Source: Diphasiastrum complanatum | Lineage: Eukaryota > Streptophyta > Lycopodiopsida > Lycopodiales > Lycopodiaceae | Assembly (NCBI GenBank): GCA_029204225.1 | Contig: CM055101.1 | Coordinates: 41,378,927 to 41,442,926 of the forward strand | DNA: 64,000 bases | Reading direction: 5' to 3' | Shown: piece by piece, positions 10,914 through 22,780 of the stretch | How positions within the stretch are numbered: position 1 is the first letter of the stretch | Layout: each line of letters opens with the position of its first letter | Made by a program: the position numbers and the translations under genes | Notes under the pieces: model-generated | Told to the model about the DNA's origin: nothing | What the model saw: only the letters and a program-made list of their open reading frames with translations | The model's database searches: none

Positions 10914-11143
10914 CTAACCGACCACACAACCGCCATGCATCTTCACGGCCGAACATAACATTAGGCACATTACCAATAATTTTGAAGAGCTCCAAGAATT
11001 AGCAAATTCAATTTCAAACCTCCTTTGAGAATTCAGCACTCCAAACCGGGATGCTACTCCAACTGCTTCGATCTTCCAATCCCACGTAGAGCTTGCCTCC
11101 AACTCCCATCCAAGACCGCATCTTAGTCGTGCTTTGATACCAA
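10914..11143 (-). mobile_element. 5' internal end of a family-N element, with primer-binding site
   Basis: On the minus strand, TTGGTATCAAAGC (11131-11143) lies directly after the TTTACA end of LTR-A. It differs from the plant iMet-type PBS TGGTATCAGAGC at one base. About 230 bp of leader follows, without coding motifs. This is the 5' end of the element whose 3' end lies at about 17250-19873 on the other strand (see LTR-A and LTR-B). The exact lower border, which is an inversion breakpoint, cannot be placed. Confidence 0.6.
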
Positions 11144-11621
11144 TGTAAAGACCCAAATGGATTGCCCCTAAGACGAGGATAGGAGAACACCATAAGAGAG
11201 ACTATGGAGCCAAACCGCCCAACCAAACCTAGATCAAAGCTGGACCTAGCCCCCAAGCCATGCCATGTGAAGCAAGAGAAGAAGAGAGAAACTAGTAACC
11301 TAAACCCAATATGTCGACATGAAAATTCCCACCTCATTATATAGAGAGTAGAGTCCTGTGCATGAAACCATGCAATCCCCATGCAGGTCAACTATAAATA
11401 GATCACATATCTTCATGCACTTCTCCTACATATATCCGTCACACAGACATGCAATACTCCATATGTCTCAATTAGAGTGTTTGGGTCCTCTCAAGGTAAT
11501 TAGTCACAAACAGGCCTCAACATGGAATTAAATCTTGGCATGACCAATAATCTCAAGTACTGGAGGGCCGGTCTACTATATTAGGACTATTCCACGTCCT
11601 TAACTGAATATGGCCATAACA
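11144..11621 (-). mobile_element. LTR-A of family N (5' LTR of the split element)
   Basis: A 478-bp LTR running on the minus strand from TGTTATGG (11621) to TCTTTACA (11144). It has a TATA-like CTATATAATG box about 130-150 bp before its end and is followed by a primer-binding site, so it is a 5' LTR. It is the same length as LTR-B (19396-19873), and the two share variants (CTTCTTCTCTTGC; CCAGCTTTGATCTAGG) that LTR-C and LTR-D lack. Outside its start lies CCTCT, which is the complement of AGAGG, the sequence just outside LTR-B. These observations make A and B the two LTRs of one insertion. Confidence 0.85.
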
Positions 11622-11700
11622 CCTCTTGCTTCACATGGCATGGCTTGGGGGCTAGATCTAGGTTTGATTGGTTGGACGGTTTGGCTCCATAGTCTCTCCT
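11622..11700 (+). mobile_element. LTR fragment of family N (part 2 of a split LTR)
   Basis: This 79-bp piece in plus orientation matches the LTR interior from CCTCTTGCTTCACATGG onward. The matching first part of the same LTR stops at exactly this point at 19874 (LTR-C, minus strand, ending CTCCTCT). The two halves overlap by CCTCT, the 5-bp target-site duplication of the element carrying LTR-A and LTR-B. It is cut at 11700 by copia-A sequence. Confidence 0.75.
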
Positions 11701-11937
11701 ACTGCCTATACATCTTTAAGCCCAATTCACATATTCTGTGAATTTGTCAAGTGCTTCAGATTTATTCTGAATAAAATACACTCTGACAAATTTGCTATAA
11801 TCATCAATGAAGGTTATATAATACTTTGAGCTTCCTACTGAGATCACGTTGAATGGTCCACAAATGTCACACTAGCTCCAGAATCTTAGTCGTTCTGTAG
11901 GAGTCTTTGATGAATGGAGTGCGTGACATCTTGCCTT

Positions 11938-12480
11938 TCAAACATGCATCACGGTGGTCGAATTGGTTGCATTCGAGATGCTAACCCCTGTTATTGCTCC
12001 ATGATGGCTTGCTTGGTAAAGTGCCATTGAGTTCATGTGGCAGAGTCTCCTGTGCCACAGAGTGTCTGGCTGGTCATCATGAGTCTGATGCACTTGATCT
12101 GCAGGTAGGCGTACTTTCAGATGATATAGGTTTTCTTTCCTTCTGCCTTGAGCGATCAAGGTACTGGTACTGGCATCAATCACATTGCATGCTTCGCCAG
12201 AGAACATCGCACACATTCCTGCATCTGCTATTCTTGCTACAAAGAGCAAGTCTTGTTGCAGAGTAGGCACCAACAGAATGTCTTCGAGTCGTCTGTCTCT
12301 GCCATTGGTGTTGACCCATAGTGAACCAATACCATTCACTTGATGTCTAGATCCATCTCCAAGAACTATGAATCTTGAGGGACTTGCACTTTTGAAATCA
12401 GACATTATTTGTCTTGATGTCACGAAGTGTGAGGTGGCTCCTAATCTAGGATCACCTCATGTGTGTCAGATGTTGATGCT
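11938..12480 (-). pseudogene. copia-A protease and GAG-pre-integrase, broken
   Basis: The protease region reads GATSHFVTSRQIMSDF, but the catalytic Asp-Ser-Gly is destroyed: one base is missing just before GAT, shifting the frame. The following stretch carries FIVLGDGSRHQVNGIGSLWV and the integrase zinc-domain histidines (LWHRRLCHMN). The cysteine pair CDAC-LKGKM is present only in another frame near 11935. The sequence is more GC-rich than the neighbouring element sequences. Confidence 0.75.
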
Positions 12481-12712
12481 ACACACACATCTTCACAAAT
12501 ATAGACGGTCGAACAATTTCTGTTCGTTCTTTCTTTATCCATGTTCGAGCTCTCGGGCTCCTCAACATAGGATGAGCTATTGTTGTTCTCTGTCTGTTCT
12601 GTGCTGATTTGTTTCTCGGCTTTTGGCAGCTATCCATGGCTGCGTGACCCTTCTTATGGCAATGGATACACTCAATCTTGGGATTGAGCCGTATGCCCGT
12701 CTCTTCTGCATC

Positions 12713-13470
12713 TCATGCAAGTCTTCTTGTCTGCACCTTGCTGTTTCGACCTCCCTTTGCTCTTCCAGTTGCCTTTGCTGGGTCCCTCTGCTTGCTGATC
12801 ATGATCTTGCCTCTGATTCGACTCCCTCTTAGGCTTAAATTGTTTTTTGGATTTCTCTTTGTTGTCAGGGCCTGGTCAGAACCATCTTTGTGATCAAGAT
12901 GTTCTCTGGCCTCGACTTCCTCTCGAATCTCGACAATCGCCTTTTTGAGGTTCATGGTGGGATCTTTCGTGAGCAGGGCTCTTGTCATCTAGAATGATCT
13001 AGGTAAGGCTCTAAACAGGTACGTGAGTTGTTTCTTAGCTGACACAATGTTCTCTACTTCAGAGTTATGTAGTGATAGAAACAGATCCTTAATCTTTCTT
13101 ATGAAAGAAGTGAGATCTTTTCCTTCCCACTGCAAATTCGTCAGCTGATCTTCCAGCATCATGATTTGACTTCTTGATTTCATCTGAAATATGGTGAATA
13201 ATGCATCCCACATCTCCTTAACTTTGGAGAGTGTAGCCAGGTCAAGCGATGGAAGAAATAGAAAGGCTACTGCCTTGTCATTTTTCTCTCTCCATTTGCG
13301 TAGCTCCTTGCTTGTTGTCGTAAGCATTTCTTCTGTGCCATCCACCCAGGGGAAGAGTCCTCCGCCCTTGAGTATGAGTGATGTCTTAACTTTCCGGGCT
13401 AGAAAGTTAGATCCTGAAGAATCAAGTTTGTGCAGATCTTGCTCTGCATGCTGCTGATTGAAGCCATTGT
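12713..13470 (-). pseudogene. copia-A gag, frameshifted
   Basis: Starting with MASISSMQSKICTNL at about 13466, the reading shifts frame twice within 80 codons (VKTSLILKGGGLFPWVD, then LRKWREKNDKAVAFLFL at 12989-13345). It then covers LEDQLTNLQWEGKDLTSFIRKIKDL and the basic nucleocapsid spacer (12713-12988). The order and motifs equal those of the gag at 3837-4253 on the other strand, so the two belong to one family. The zinc knuckle is present only in degraded form near 12690. Confidence 0.8.
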
Positions 13471-13539
13471 TTCTTGGAGTCTGTTCCCTTGTTGATGGTT
13501 GTTTGTTTGAATGCTTGGCCTCCTGAATCTGCTAGCTTC

Positions 13540-14369
13540 TGTGAAAAATGCAAAAATAAGCTTGGTAGGCCAAAAATCTTGTATATAGATAAACACACAT
13601 GTGTGGAGCCTGTTCCCACGTGTGAAAATAGTGTACTTGTCATGTACCATAATCATATAGGTTGTACATATGATTTAATTCAAGTTCTAGTGGTTAAAAA
13701 GACCAAAAAATAGTTTTCTAGATATATGACACATGGCATCAATCTATTGATTGCATGAGCCAAATATTCTGGTTAGGTGTCATATCCCATGTGTAGAGGA
13801 CAGCTCACACGTGTGGAATAAGCTAAAGTAGGCAAATTTTGACTTCTAGAAGATTTTCAAGTAGATCTCCATATAGAAGGAAAATGGACCAAAAGTGCTC
13901 AAAATAGAAGGTTTTGTCCAAGTGTCAGTTTTGCATGATGAATCATCATATGACAAAGCACCTTCACACATGTGGGATCAGAGGGATGATCAGTACCACG
14001 AGCTCCCACTTATTGTATATATAGAGCCACATTTGGCCATAATCATTGTGAGACACCAATCTTGGTTTTGGAAGCAATTGTGAGTGATTCTCTCCATTTG
14101 TCTACATTTGTTTTGATTGTTTTGAGGTTCTATCAATTTGTACTTGATTTTCAAGTTGGAGTCCGTACTCAGATAGTGTTTTACACGTGTGAAACCATAA
14201 AGTACACTTACCTTCAATTAATGATTGTTCTTGTTAGGATTTTGTGTCTAGAATTGATCTAGATTGATCTTAATCTGAAGTAGATTGATAGATCAAGTAA
14301 TTTGACAACCAATCCCTCTTGAGAATCAGATTAGGATCCACTCTTGGTCCTTTTTGTACTTTTTGCACA
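13540..14369 (+). mobile_element. 5' LTR of a copia-B-like element
   Basis: An 830-bp block begins TGTGAAAAATGC and ends TTTTGCACA, immediately followed by a TGGCATCAGAGCC primer-binding site (14370-14382). It contains CACATGTGTGGAGCCTGTTCCCAC, which also occurs with few changes in the LTR at 57065-57845, and the palindromes CACACGTGTG (13806-13815) and ACACGTGT (14183-14190). A TATA-like TATATATAG lies near 14017. It truncates the copia-A gag at its left border. No recognisable coding region follows. Confidence 0.7.
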
Positions 14370-14382
14370 TGGCATCAGAGCC
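14370..14382 (+). other. primer-binding site, Met tRNA type
   Basis: TGGCATCAGAGCC differs by one base from the common TGGTATCAGAGCC and directly follows the LTR end CACA at 14369. Confidence 0.7.
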
Positions 14383-17249
14383 TAGTACAAGAAGTTTTGT
14401 TGAAATTGATAGAATTAATCCAAATCAAAGCCAAAATTAGCAGCTTTTTGGAAACTAGTAAAATTTCGTGTAGCGAGTTGGATTTGATAGCTATCCTCAA
14501 AATTTCTGGTCCAGATCTTGTTGTAGACTGTAGGAACTCTTTTCACACGTGTGAGGCCGTACAGATCCAGTTTTGGCTGAGAAATTTCAAAAATTTGTTG
14601 ACTCACATACCCAATTTGAGTGATTTTTGTTGCAAAATCAAGCATTTTCTATAGTTAATCTAATCCTTTGATTAGTTCTTGGATTAGATCAGCCAAAAAA
14701 TTAAAATTGAAGCTTGAAATAGGTGCATTAATTGATCTTCTCTGATTTTTTGAGTGTATGTTAAAGTTAAAAGAGATTTTGCTGAAAATCATAGATTAAG
14801 GAGTGATATGCAAGGTGAAAGGTTGAAATCTCTTTTGTGGGTAATGTAAGCCTTTCAAGTAGGATTGTAGTTTTTGCATGGAACGGATACCTTTGGATTT
14901 GTTGGGATCCATGGCCTTTTATGTTTTTTCTTTAAAAGAAAGTTTTTTGCATGCATATGTAGGGTTGAGTTGGAGCCTGAGGGCAATCGGCAATTCTGTA
15001 ATTGCATGGATTGTTGCATGACATTTATCCAAGGGTTGATTTGGTTTTTGTATATTGTTCCCGAGTATGGTTAGAATAAAATTGAATTTTCTTTCTCCAT
15101 GGACAATGTCCATGTCATACGCTCTTATCAACTTAGCATTCGGCTTTCAGCAATGTAAGCCTAGCTTTTGTGGAACTTGAGTACCACAATTCGTGGTCAA
15201 GCAGTATTAATCGATTTTCGATGGAAATTTTTTCCGAAACTAATCTTGACGGAACGAAAGGAATGGTATGGTTCTTAGGCATTAGGAATTCGATTTCTTG
15301 GTACGATGCTATTTAAACCATTTAACTCTGGAGTATTGGTACTCCCAGTAAATGGAGTTAAATTGTGTTTTTTTATTTTCTCCTTTTCAAATTGGTGGAA
15401 CACCGATCAGTTGGTTATTGTGGTTTCGATGATTGTGGTCATTAAAATTTAACAAACCAAACTTTTTTGAGATACTTGTTAAATAATTAATGGAGGAAAA
15501 TTCATAATATCTGAAGGTATTTCTTTATTCAACAATATTATTTTGGGTGAATACAGTGTAGAAACACCCAAATCCAAATGTTATTTCCCATTAATTACAG
15601 ATAACTTTCACGATGTAATTCTCAAGACATAAAGTGATAGGAGAGAACAGTCTAATTTTCTTTGAAACAATTGTAATAATAGGAATTATAGAACTAATTT
15701 CATTTCTAGTAAAATCCTATGGTGAATTATATTTAAAAGATCAGATTAGTACAGTTTTATATACTACTAAATTATTTTGATATATCAGATATTCAACTCA
15801 AGTATAGGACAGAAATGAATTATTTCAGATTTTTTTCTACAGTATCTAATTTAACATTTACTTATGTCATTAAGTCTTCTTGATACCTTAGCTGAAAGAT
15901 TTTCAGAAACTAAAAATTCTAAGGAGGGAAGAAGAGTGGACATTAGTGGAAGTAAGTGTGATCAGGAAATGTATTTCACAATTAGGATTTGAGTAATCCC
16001 AAAAAATAATTGTTTAATACCAATTATTAATTTCCTGGATAGGATTCATTCAGTTGAATTCATAGTTTATATCTTTGTAACCATTGAGTTATCCGCAGTT
16101 TTGGATGTCAATTGTGATGTTAGAAGTAGAATTTGATATATGGATTACATTGGATCTGTTAGTTGATAAAAGCTTGTCCCTAGAGTTGATGCTCTTGGAT
16201 CTAGGGGGATTTGAAGTTTATCATTAATCTGTAAGGATCAGAATGTAGTGTTGAACCATGTTAATTCTTCTGTCTAGATTATAGAATCAGGTGTGGATTT
16301 GTGGTATCCATCTGATAGGCATGCCAGCCATCCAAATAAATAAATTCTCTAGTATTTGGGAACAAGAAATAATATCCAATAGTAATTATGGGACAACTAG
16401 AAGATTAGTGAATCTCTAGAATATCAGATAAGGCGGTTAAGGATTTTCTAGAAGGAAAAGCTGATGGTATGGGACATCAGTAATTTTGGAAAGAGAATTT
16501 TAGGACTATCAAGATCTGATGATCAATGGTGTGTTTTAAGACCTAGTCGCGATATGGGAAAGAAGAAAACCATTCGATGGGTATTTTGGAAAATTTTGAG
16601 GTTTAATCTAGATCCCAATGTGGTGTCTCATTATTTACAAAATCAGAGGCCCTCAAATCTATTTCTTGCTTTCTTAATCAATCCTTTACTTCTTAGTAAT
16701 TTCTCGAATATAAGACATCAGACTGGTTTTATGATTCTTTCCAGTATGAAGTTATTCTTCTGAAAGACTGTTATGTCATATAAATTACTAATTGTGCAAA
16801 TAGACTTAGAATTCAGATAAATTCTAAGGTTAACATGTTTCAATTTTTTAAACCATAGAAAATCTTTGTTGCATAAATGGATTACGATAGAATAGTAGCT
16901 TCTATCACTCAGAGTGAAAATATTTGAAGGAGAAGTTCTGTGTGTAATAGAGTGAATCCTTTAGTGGAAGCACTTATTATTGACTTTTCTTGGTTTAAAT
17001 ATTTTCATATATCATCTTTCCAGCTAACTTTTATTAAAATTTATAATTTTTTTAAAAGGGGGGGTGAAGTGTTGGAATAAAATTCTATTTGGGAATCTGT
17101 AGGTTGCATAGTTTTTTGGAAGAGAACCAACTGTGGTATAGAAATGAGGTTTGTTCTGAAAGTAATTTTGGATAGATTCAGAGTAGGATACCTAATTGGA
17201 ACTTTTCAAAGAAAGAGAAATTCTCTAGGGGTTGTGGTGGACAATCTGG
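14383..17249 (+). other. non-coding internal sequence, AT-rich
   Basis: No retroelement protein motif is visible on either strand. The longest reading (16464-16763) resembles nothing I know. The first part should be the leader of the element whose LTR lies at 13540-14369; it carries one more CACACGTGTG palindrome at 14544-14553. Somewhere in this stretch must lie the junction to the family-N internal region and the second breakpoint of the inversion inferred from LTR-A and LTR-B. I cannot place it. Confidence 0.45.
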
Positions 17250-19395
17250 AACTAGAATAGGTTTGATATTTGATTCATTATCTATAAGCAATACAGTAAG
17301 AGGTCAAAGGTTACTAATTCCATTTCAATTGAATAGAAGTAAGTTTGATCTGAATTTAAGTCTGAGAGTTCTATATTGGGTCAACCTAATCTTAGTTTAA
17401 GTACTAGGATCAGAGAGGGGTTGATTTAGTAGAAGAAATTATGTAATTAGAGGTAAGTTGGATTGGAAAACTATTGAGAGTGAATGTTATTCATCTCAGA
17501 GATTTCTGGATATGTTATTTACTCATGAGAAATAGAAATATTTTGTAGCTGAGTTACAAGATCTTAGTGAGATATGTGAGTAACATATGTGGGTTCTGGA
17601 GGAATCTGCCAGATAAAAATGTGCTTAGGTACTGGGTCATAGTGAGATTATTCACATATGTGCACGATTAATTTTGTATGAATCTACTGTGTATTCTTGG
17701 TTACTATGGCTATTTGGTGTACTTAACCTAGTTGGTAAACATAGACATATGATCAAGTATTGTTTTGACACATACTTGCAGAGTTAACAAATCTTTGTGT
17801 GAAAGATTTTTGGATTAACTTATGAATGATTTGGTTAAGAATCTAAATGTGATGTTATACTATTATAATTGAATTCTTCACCTAAATTTAAGTTTATGAA
17901 TCATTGGCAATTAACTTGAGTAGTTGATTGCTACAGGATGAAGTTAATTGGTAAAACAATCAGTGTGATGTGGATTCACCAGGAACTGATAGTTTTGATT
18001 TATATTGCTTGTAAGATGCATGATTAGTGAATCATTTGGATTCATCAGTTAAAATTGTGTGCATTGGATATACAATGTTCTTGGGATAGAGTATTCCTTA
18101 GTTAAGGAATAAACTCAGCTCATTAGTGATTGTATCCCAGAGTGCTCAATAGGATGATGAATCCGAGAATAGTAACTGAAATGATATTCAGCAGGACTTT
18201 GGGTGTCTAGATTTGATTCTAGATTGTAATCTGAAGTTTTTGTAGTTGAAGATGATTGTCATTTTGGTATGCGTTCAGTCTTTAATTACCAATGGTTTAT
18301 AGAACTTAAATCTTGCACTTCAGTCAAAGAATTTTGTTTGAAAAATATTCCTAAATCCAGTATTTTCTTAATGGAAAGATTTTGGAATGACTCTTACTTT
18401 TCCTGAGTTATGTCGGACATATACTCCAGTATCCTTGAAATGATTATGGTTTTGGATTCCAGAAAATTATGATCGACAAATCATCTGAATCTAGATATTT
18501 ATGATTGATAGATCATAAATAGATACTTAATTATTGTCAGAGGATTATTTCAGAATTGTGATGACTCTTAGGTGTGACAATTAAGTCTTGGTCTATTAAT
18601 TGAGTAAGAATTCGAAACAGTGTTTTGAATCTCTCTACTCCAGTATTTTAATTGAGAACCTATGGATCTCACAGAAATTCTCACAAGGAAAGTTATTTTA
18701 CTTGTAAAGAATTTAATTTATTTAGTGGATGCTATTCTACTACAGTTTATAGCTGCAGATGCTTGAGTATAGTTCTTCATTTGATTGGATCTCTAGTTAT
18801 CATAGGAGACACATAATCTATTAAGATGAATGAATGTTATTTTCTTGTATTTGGTGCTAGAAACATGAGCATTTAACTCAAAAGAGTATATGAGATACTC
18901 AGAGTTGAGTTTTAATTATTCTATATCTTAATGATTCTCCTAGAGATTCTAGTTGAATGAATTAACATATCTTAGAATTGGATTCTAAGGATAGTTGTAA
19001 TTGGAGGCTTTTTATGAATTGTCTGCCAGAGTTTGTGGATAATTTCATACTGTAATTATTATTATTTTCTTTAACTTTAATCTCCTAAGTTAGAAAATAT
19101 TTCACTCAGTGGTTCATGTAAGTGTTTTACGTGAAGGTGATGGTGCTAACTTGTGTTGAGTGTAACCTAGTTGAAAAATTTATTGCTTAGTATACTTTTT
19201 TCAAACTTGAGTCGTAATCCACAACAGAGATTAACTATTGGAAATAGGTTTATCTCTGAGTACTTGTTTGATATGGAAGTCAGACTAAGAATGATATTTT
19301 CCTCGGTTAATATTGTAAGTTAAAGGAACTGTTCCTGTACTTCTTTCCTGTCTTGAGGAGCTTCTAAGGATAGAAGCAGTTTAAGGAGGGAAGAA
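17250..19395 (+). mobile_element. family-N internal region, copy 1, with polypurine tract
   Basis: About 2.1 kb of sequence without ORFs that recurs, in reverse orientation, at 20196-22312 and partly at 22781-23765. A matching phrase lies at 17255-17330 and 22265-22312, and another at 19270-19395 and 20196-20330. It ends with a purine-rich tract (AAGGAGGGAAGAA, 19383-19395) directly before LTR-B, as required for plus-strand priming. The lack of any coding region in several copies suggests a non-autonomous element mobilised by another element's proteins. The upper-left border is uncertain. Confidence 0.65.
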
Positions 19396-19873
19396 TGTTA
19401 TGGCCATATTCAGTTAAGGACCTGGAATAATCCTAATTTGGTAGACTGACCCTCCAGTACTCGAGATTATTGGTCACGCCAAGATTTAACTCCATGCTGA
19501 GGTCTGTTTGTGACTAATTACCTTGAGAGGACCCAGACACTCTAATTGAGACATATGGAGTATTGCATGTCTGTGTGACGGATATAGGCAGGAGGACTGC
19601 ATGAAGAGATGTGATCTATTTATAGTTGACCTGCATGGGGATTGCATGGTTTCATGCACAAGACTCTACTCTCTATATAATGAGGTGGGGATTCTCCCGT
19701 CGACATATTGGGTTTAGGTTACCAGTTTCTCTCTTCTTCTCTTGCTTCACATGGCATGGCTTGGGAGCTAGGCCCAGCTTTGATCTAGGTTTGGTTGGGC
19801 GGTTTGGCTCCATAGTCTCTCTTATGGTGTTCTCCTATCCTCATCTTAGGGGCAATCCATTAGGGTCTATACA
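19396..19873 (+). mobile_element. LTR-B of family N (3' LTR of the split element)
   Basis: A complete 478-bp LTR from TGTTATGG to TCTATACA. It is preceded by a polypurine tract, so it is a 3' LTR. Just outside it lies AGAGG (19874-19878), which equals the complement of the bases just outside LTR-A. By eye it differs from LTR-A at roughly 30 positions, mostly C/T and A/G changes, which suggests an old insertion decaying by cytosine deamination. The TATA-like box CTATATAATG is at about 19673-19682. Confidence 0.85.
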
Positions 19874-20195
19874 AGAGGAGAAGAGAGAAACTGGTGGTCT
19901 AAACTCAATATGTCGATGGGAAAATCCCCACCTCATTATATAGAGAGTAAATTCATGTGCATGAAACCATGCAACTCCCGTGTAGATTAACTATAAATAG
20001 ATCACATCTCTTCATGCAGTCCTCCTGTCTATATTTGTCACACAGACATGCAATACTCCATATGTCTCAATAAGAGTCACAAACTGGCCTTGACATGGAA
20101 TTAAATCAAGGCGTGACCAATAAATTTTGAGTACTGGAGGGTTGGTCTACCATATTAGGACTATTCCAGGTCCTTAATCGAATATGGCCATAACA
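19874..20195 (-). mobile_element. LTR-C of family N (part 1 of a split LTR)
   Basis: The first 322 bp of a family-N LTR on the minus strand, from TGTTATGG (20195) to the CTCCTCT site at 19874, where LTR-B's element was inserted. The remainder of the LTR is the fragment at 11622-11700. It is preceded on the minus strand by the polypurine tract at 20196-20210, so it is the 3' LTR of the element whose internal region is 20196-22312. Confidence 0.8.
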
Positions 20196-22312
20196 TTCTT
20201 CCCTCCTTAAGCTACTTCTATCCTTAGAAGCTCCTCAAGACAAGAAAAAATTATAAAAACAATTCCTTTAACTTTCAATATTAACCTAGAAAATCATTAT
20301 CCTTAGTTTGACTTTCATATCAAACAAGTACTCAGAGACAATCAATTTTCCAATTGTTAATCTCTATTATGGAGTACAACTCAAGTTTGAATATATATAC
20401 TAAGCGATAAATTTCTCAACAAATTAGTAATATCACCTTCATGCAAAACACTTACATGAACCAACTGAATGAAATATTACTTAACTCAGGAGACTAAAGT
20501 TAAAGAAATATTATAATAATCATAATTATAGTCTGAAATTATTCACCACTTTGGCAAATAATTCATAAGCTTCCAAGTACAACTATCCTTAGAATTCAAT
20601 TCTAAGATATGATAATTCATTCAATTAGAATCTCTAGGAGAATTATTAAGATATAGAATGATTAAAACTCAACTCTGAGTATCCCAAGCACTCTTTTGAG
20701 TTAAATGCTCATGTTTCTAACACCAAATACAAGAAAATAACATTCATTAATCTTAATAGACTTTTATGTCTCCTATGATAACTGGAGATCCAAGAGTCAA
20801 ACAAAGAACTGTACTCAAGCATCTACAGATCATAAACTGTAGCAGAACAACATTTACTAGATAAATAATATTTGTGAGATCCATAGGTTCTTAATTAAAA
20901 TACTGGAGTAAAGAGATTCAAAGCACTGATTCGAATTCTTACTCAATTGATGGATCAAGAATTAATTATCACACTTAAGAATCATCACAATTCCTTATAA
21001 TCCTTTGACAATAATTAAGTATCTATTTATGATCCATCAACCATAAATATTCAGATTCGTATGATACGTCAATCATAATTTTCTGGAATTTAAAATCGTA
21101 CTTAATCATTCATAAGATACTGGAGTATATGTTCCATGTAACTCTGGAAAAGTAAGAATCATTCCAAAATTTTTCCACTAAGAAAATACTGGATTTAGGA
21201 ATATTTTTCAATTAGGATTCTTTAACAGAAGTGCAAGATTTAAGTTCTATAACCACTAGTAATTAAAGATTGAACACATATAAAAAAGACAAGCATCTTC
21301 AACTACAAAAAAAACTTTGGATTACAATCTAGAATCAAATCTAGATACCCAAAGTCCTGCTGAATATCAATTCAGTTTTTATTCTTAGATTCATTATGAT
21401 TCATTATCCAATTGAGCTCTCTGGGATACAATCACTAATGAGTTGAGTCTATTCCTTAACTAAGGAATACTCTATTTCAAGAAAATTGTATATCCAATGC
21501 ACACAATTAACTGATGAACCCAAATGATTCACTAATCATGCGTCCTATAAATAATATAATTCAAAAACCATCAGTTCTTGGTGAATTCAATTACACTGAT
21601 TGTCTTACCATTTAACTTCATTCTGGAGTAATCAACTACTCAAGTTAATTGTCTAGATTCAAAAATCTCAAATGTCCAGGTGCAGCTTTTAATTATACAT
21701 GTATAACACCACATTTAGATTCTTATCCAAATTTATTAGTTAAATCATAAATCTTTCATAGAAAGATCCGTTAACTCTGAAGTATCTATCAAAACAATAC
21801 TTGATCATATGTTCATGCTCACTGACTAGGTTAAGTGCACCAAATAATCCCAGTAACCAGGAATACACAGTAGATTCATACAAGATTAGTCGTGCACATA
21901 TGTGAATAATGTCACTATGACCCAGTACATAAACACATTTTTATCTGGTAGATTCTTCCAGAACCCACATATGTTACTCACATATTTCACTGAGATCTTG
22001 TAACTTAGCTACAAAAGATTTTCTATTTCTCATGCGTAAATAACATATTTGGAAAATCTCTGAGACGAATAACATTCACTCCCACCAGTTTTTCAATCCA
22101 ACTTACCTCTAATTACATAATTTCTTCCACTTCATCAACCCCTCTCTATCCTAGTATTAAACTAAGATTAGGCTGACCCAATAAAAAACTCTCAGACTTA
22201 AATTCTGATCAATCTTACTTCTATTCCAATCAAAATGGAATTAGTAACATTTGACCTTTTACTGTACTACTTATTGATAATGATTCAAATTTCAAACCTG
22301 ATCTAGATCCAA
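20196..22312 (-). mobile_element. family-N internal region, copy 2
   Basis: Reverse-oriented counterpart of 17250-19395, ending on the minus strand with the polypurine tract TTAAGGAGGGAAGAA (20196-20210) before LTR-C. With LTR-D (22313-22780) upstream and LTR-C downstream it makes a compact element of about 2.9 kb with no ORF. The primer-binding site after LTR-D is mostly lost: only TTGG remains before the sequence changes, so this copy has an internal deletion reaching into the PBS. Confidence 0.75.
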
Positions 22313-22780
22313 TGTAAAGATCCTAAAGGATTGCCTCTAAGACGAGGATTGGAAAACACAATAGGAGAGACTATGGAGCCAAACCGCCCAACCAATCCTA
22401 GATCAAACCTGGATCTAGCCCCCAAGCCATGCCATGTGAAACAAGAGGAGAAGAGAGAAACTGGTGACCTAAACTCATTATGTTGATGGGAGAATTCCCA
22501 CCTCATTATATAGAGAGTAAAGTCCTGTGCATGAAACCATGCAATCCCCATGCATGTCAATTATAATTAGATCACATCTCTTCATGCAGTCCTCCTGCCT
22601 ATATTCATCACACAGACCATATGTCTCAATTAGAGTGTCTGGGTCCTCTCAAAGTTATTAGTCACAAGCTGGCCTTGACATGGAATTAAATCACGTCGTG
22701 ACCAATAAAAATCGAGTACTGGAGGGCCGGTCTACCATATTAGGACTATTCTAGGTCCTTAGCCGAATATGGCCATAACA
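22313..22780 (-). mobile_element. LTR-D of family N (5' LTR of copy 2)
   Basis: A 468-bp LTR on the minus strand from TGTTATGG (22780) to TCTTTACA (22313). It shares CTTCTCCTCTTG with the reassembled LTR-C plus fragment, unlike LTR-A and LTR-B, which supports pairing D with C. It lies inside another copy of the internal region (22781-23765). Confidence 0.8.

Larger units (their letters stand above)
11701..13539 (-). mobile_element. copia-A remnant (gag to start of integrase)
   Basis: On the minus strand this runs from the gag start at about 13466 through zinc-domain spacer, protease and GAG-pre-integrase into the first part of the integrase (FIDDYSKFV, then VYFIQNKSEALDKF) and ends at 11701. 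The same integrase phrase occurs in copia-A at 40495-40540, and the gag matches the one at 3837. The 5' end is cut at 13539/13540 by an LTR and the 3' end by the family-N fragment. It has multiple frameshifts. Confidence 0.8.

Noticed and set aside
16464-16763. 99-codon ORF in the internal region below LTR-B
   Set aside because: No recognisable motif; single short frame in AT-rich non-coding sequence.
11014-22560. A shared ORF (TCMGIAWFHAQD...TLYIMRW) in LTR-A, LTR-B and LTR-D
   Set aside because: It is conserved only because the LTRs are copies. The LTR TATA box lies inside the frame, so LTR transcripts would start within it; the start codon is TTG in LTR-B; and lengths differ between copies (125, 105 and 85 codons).
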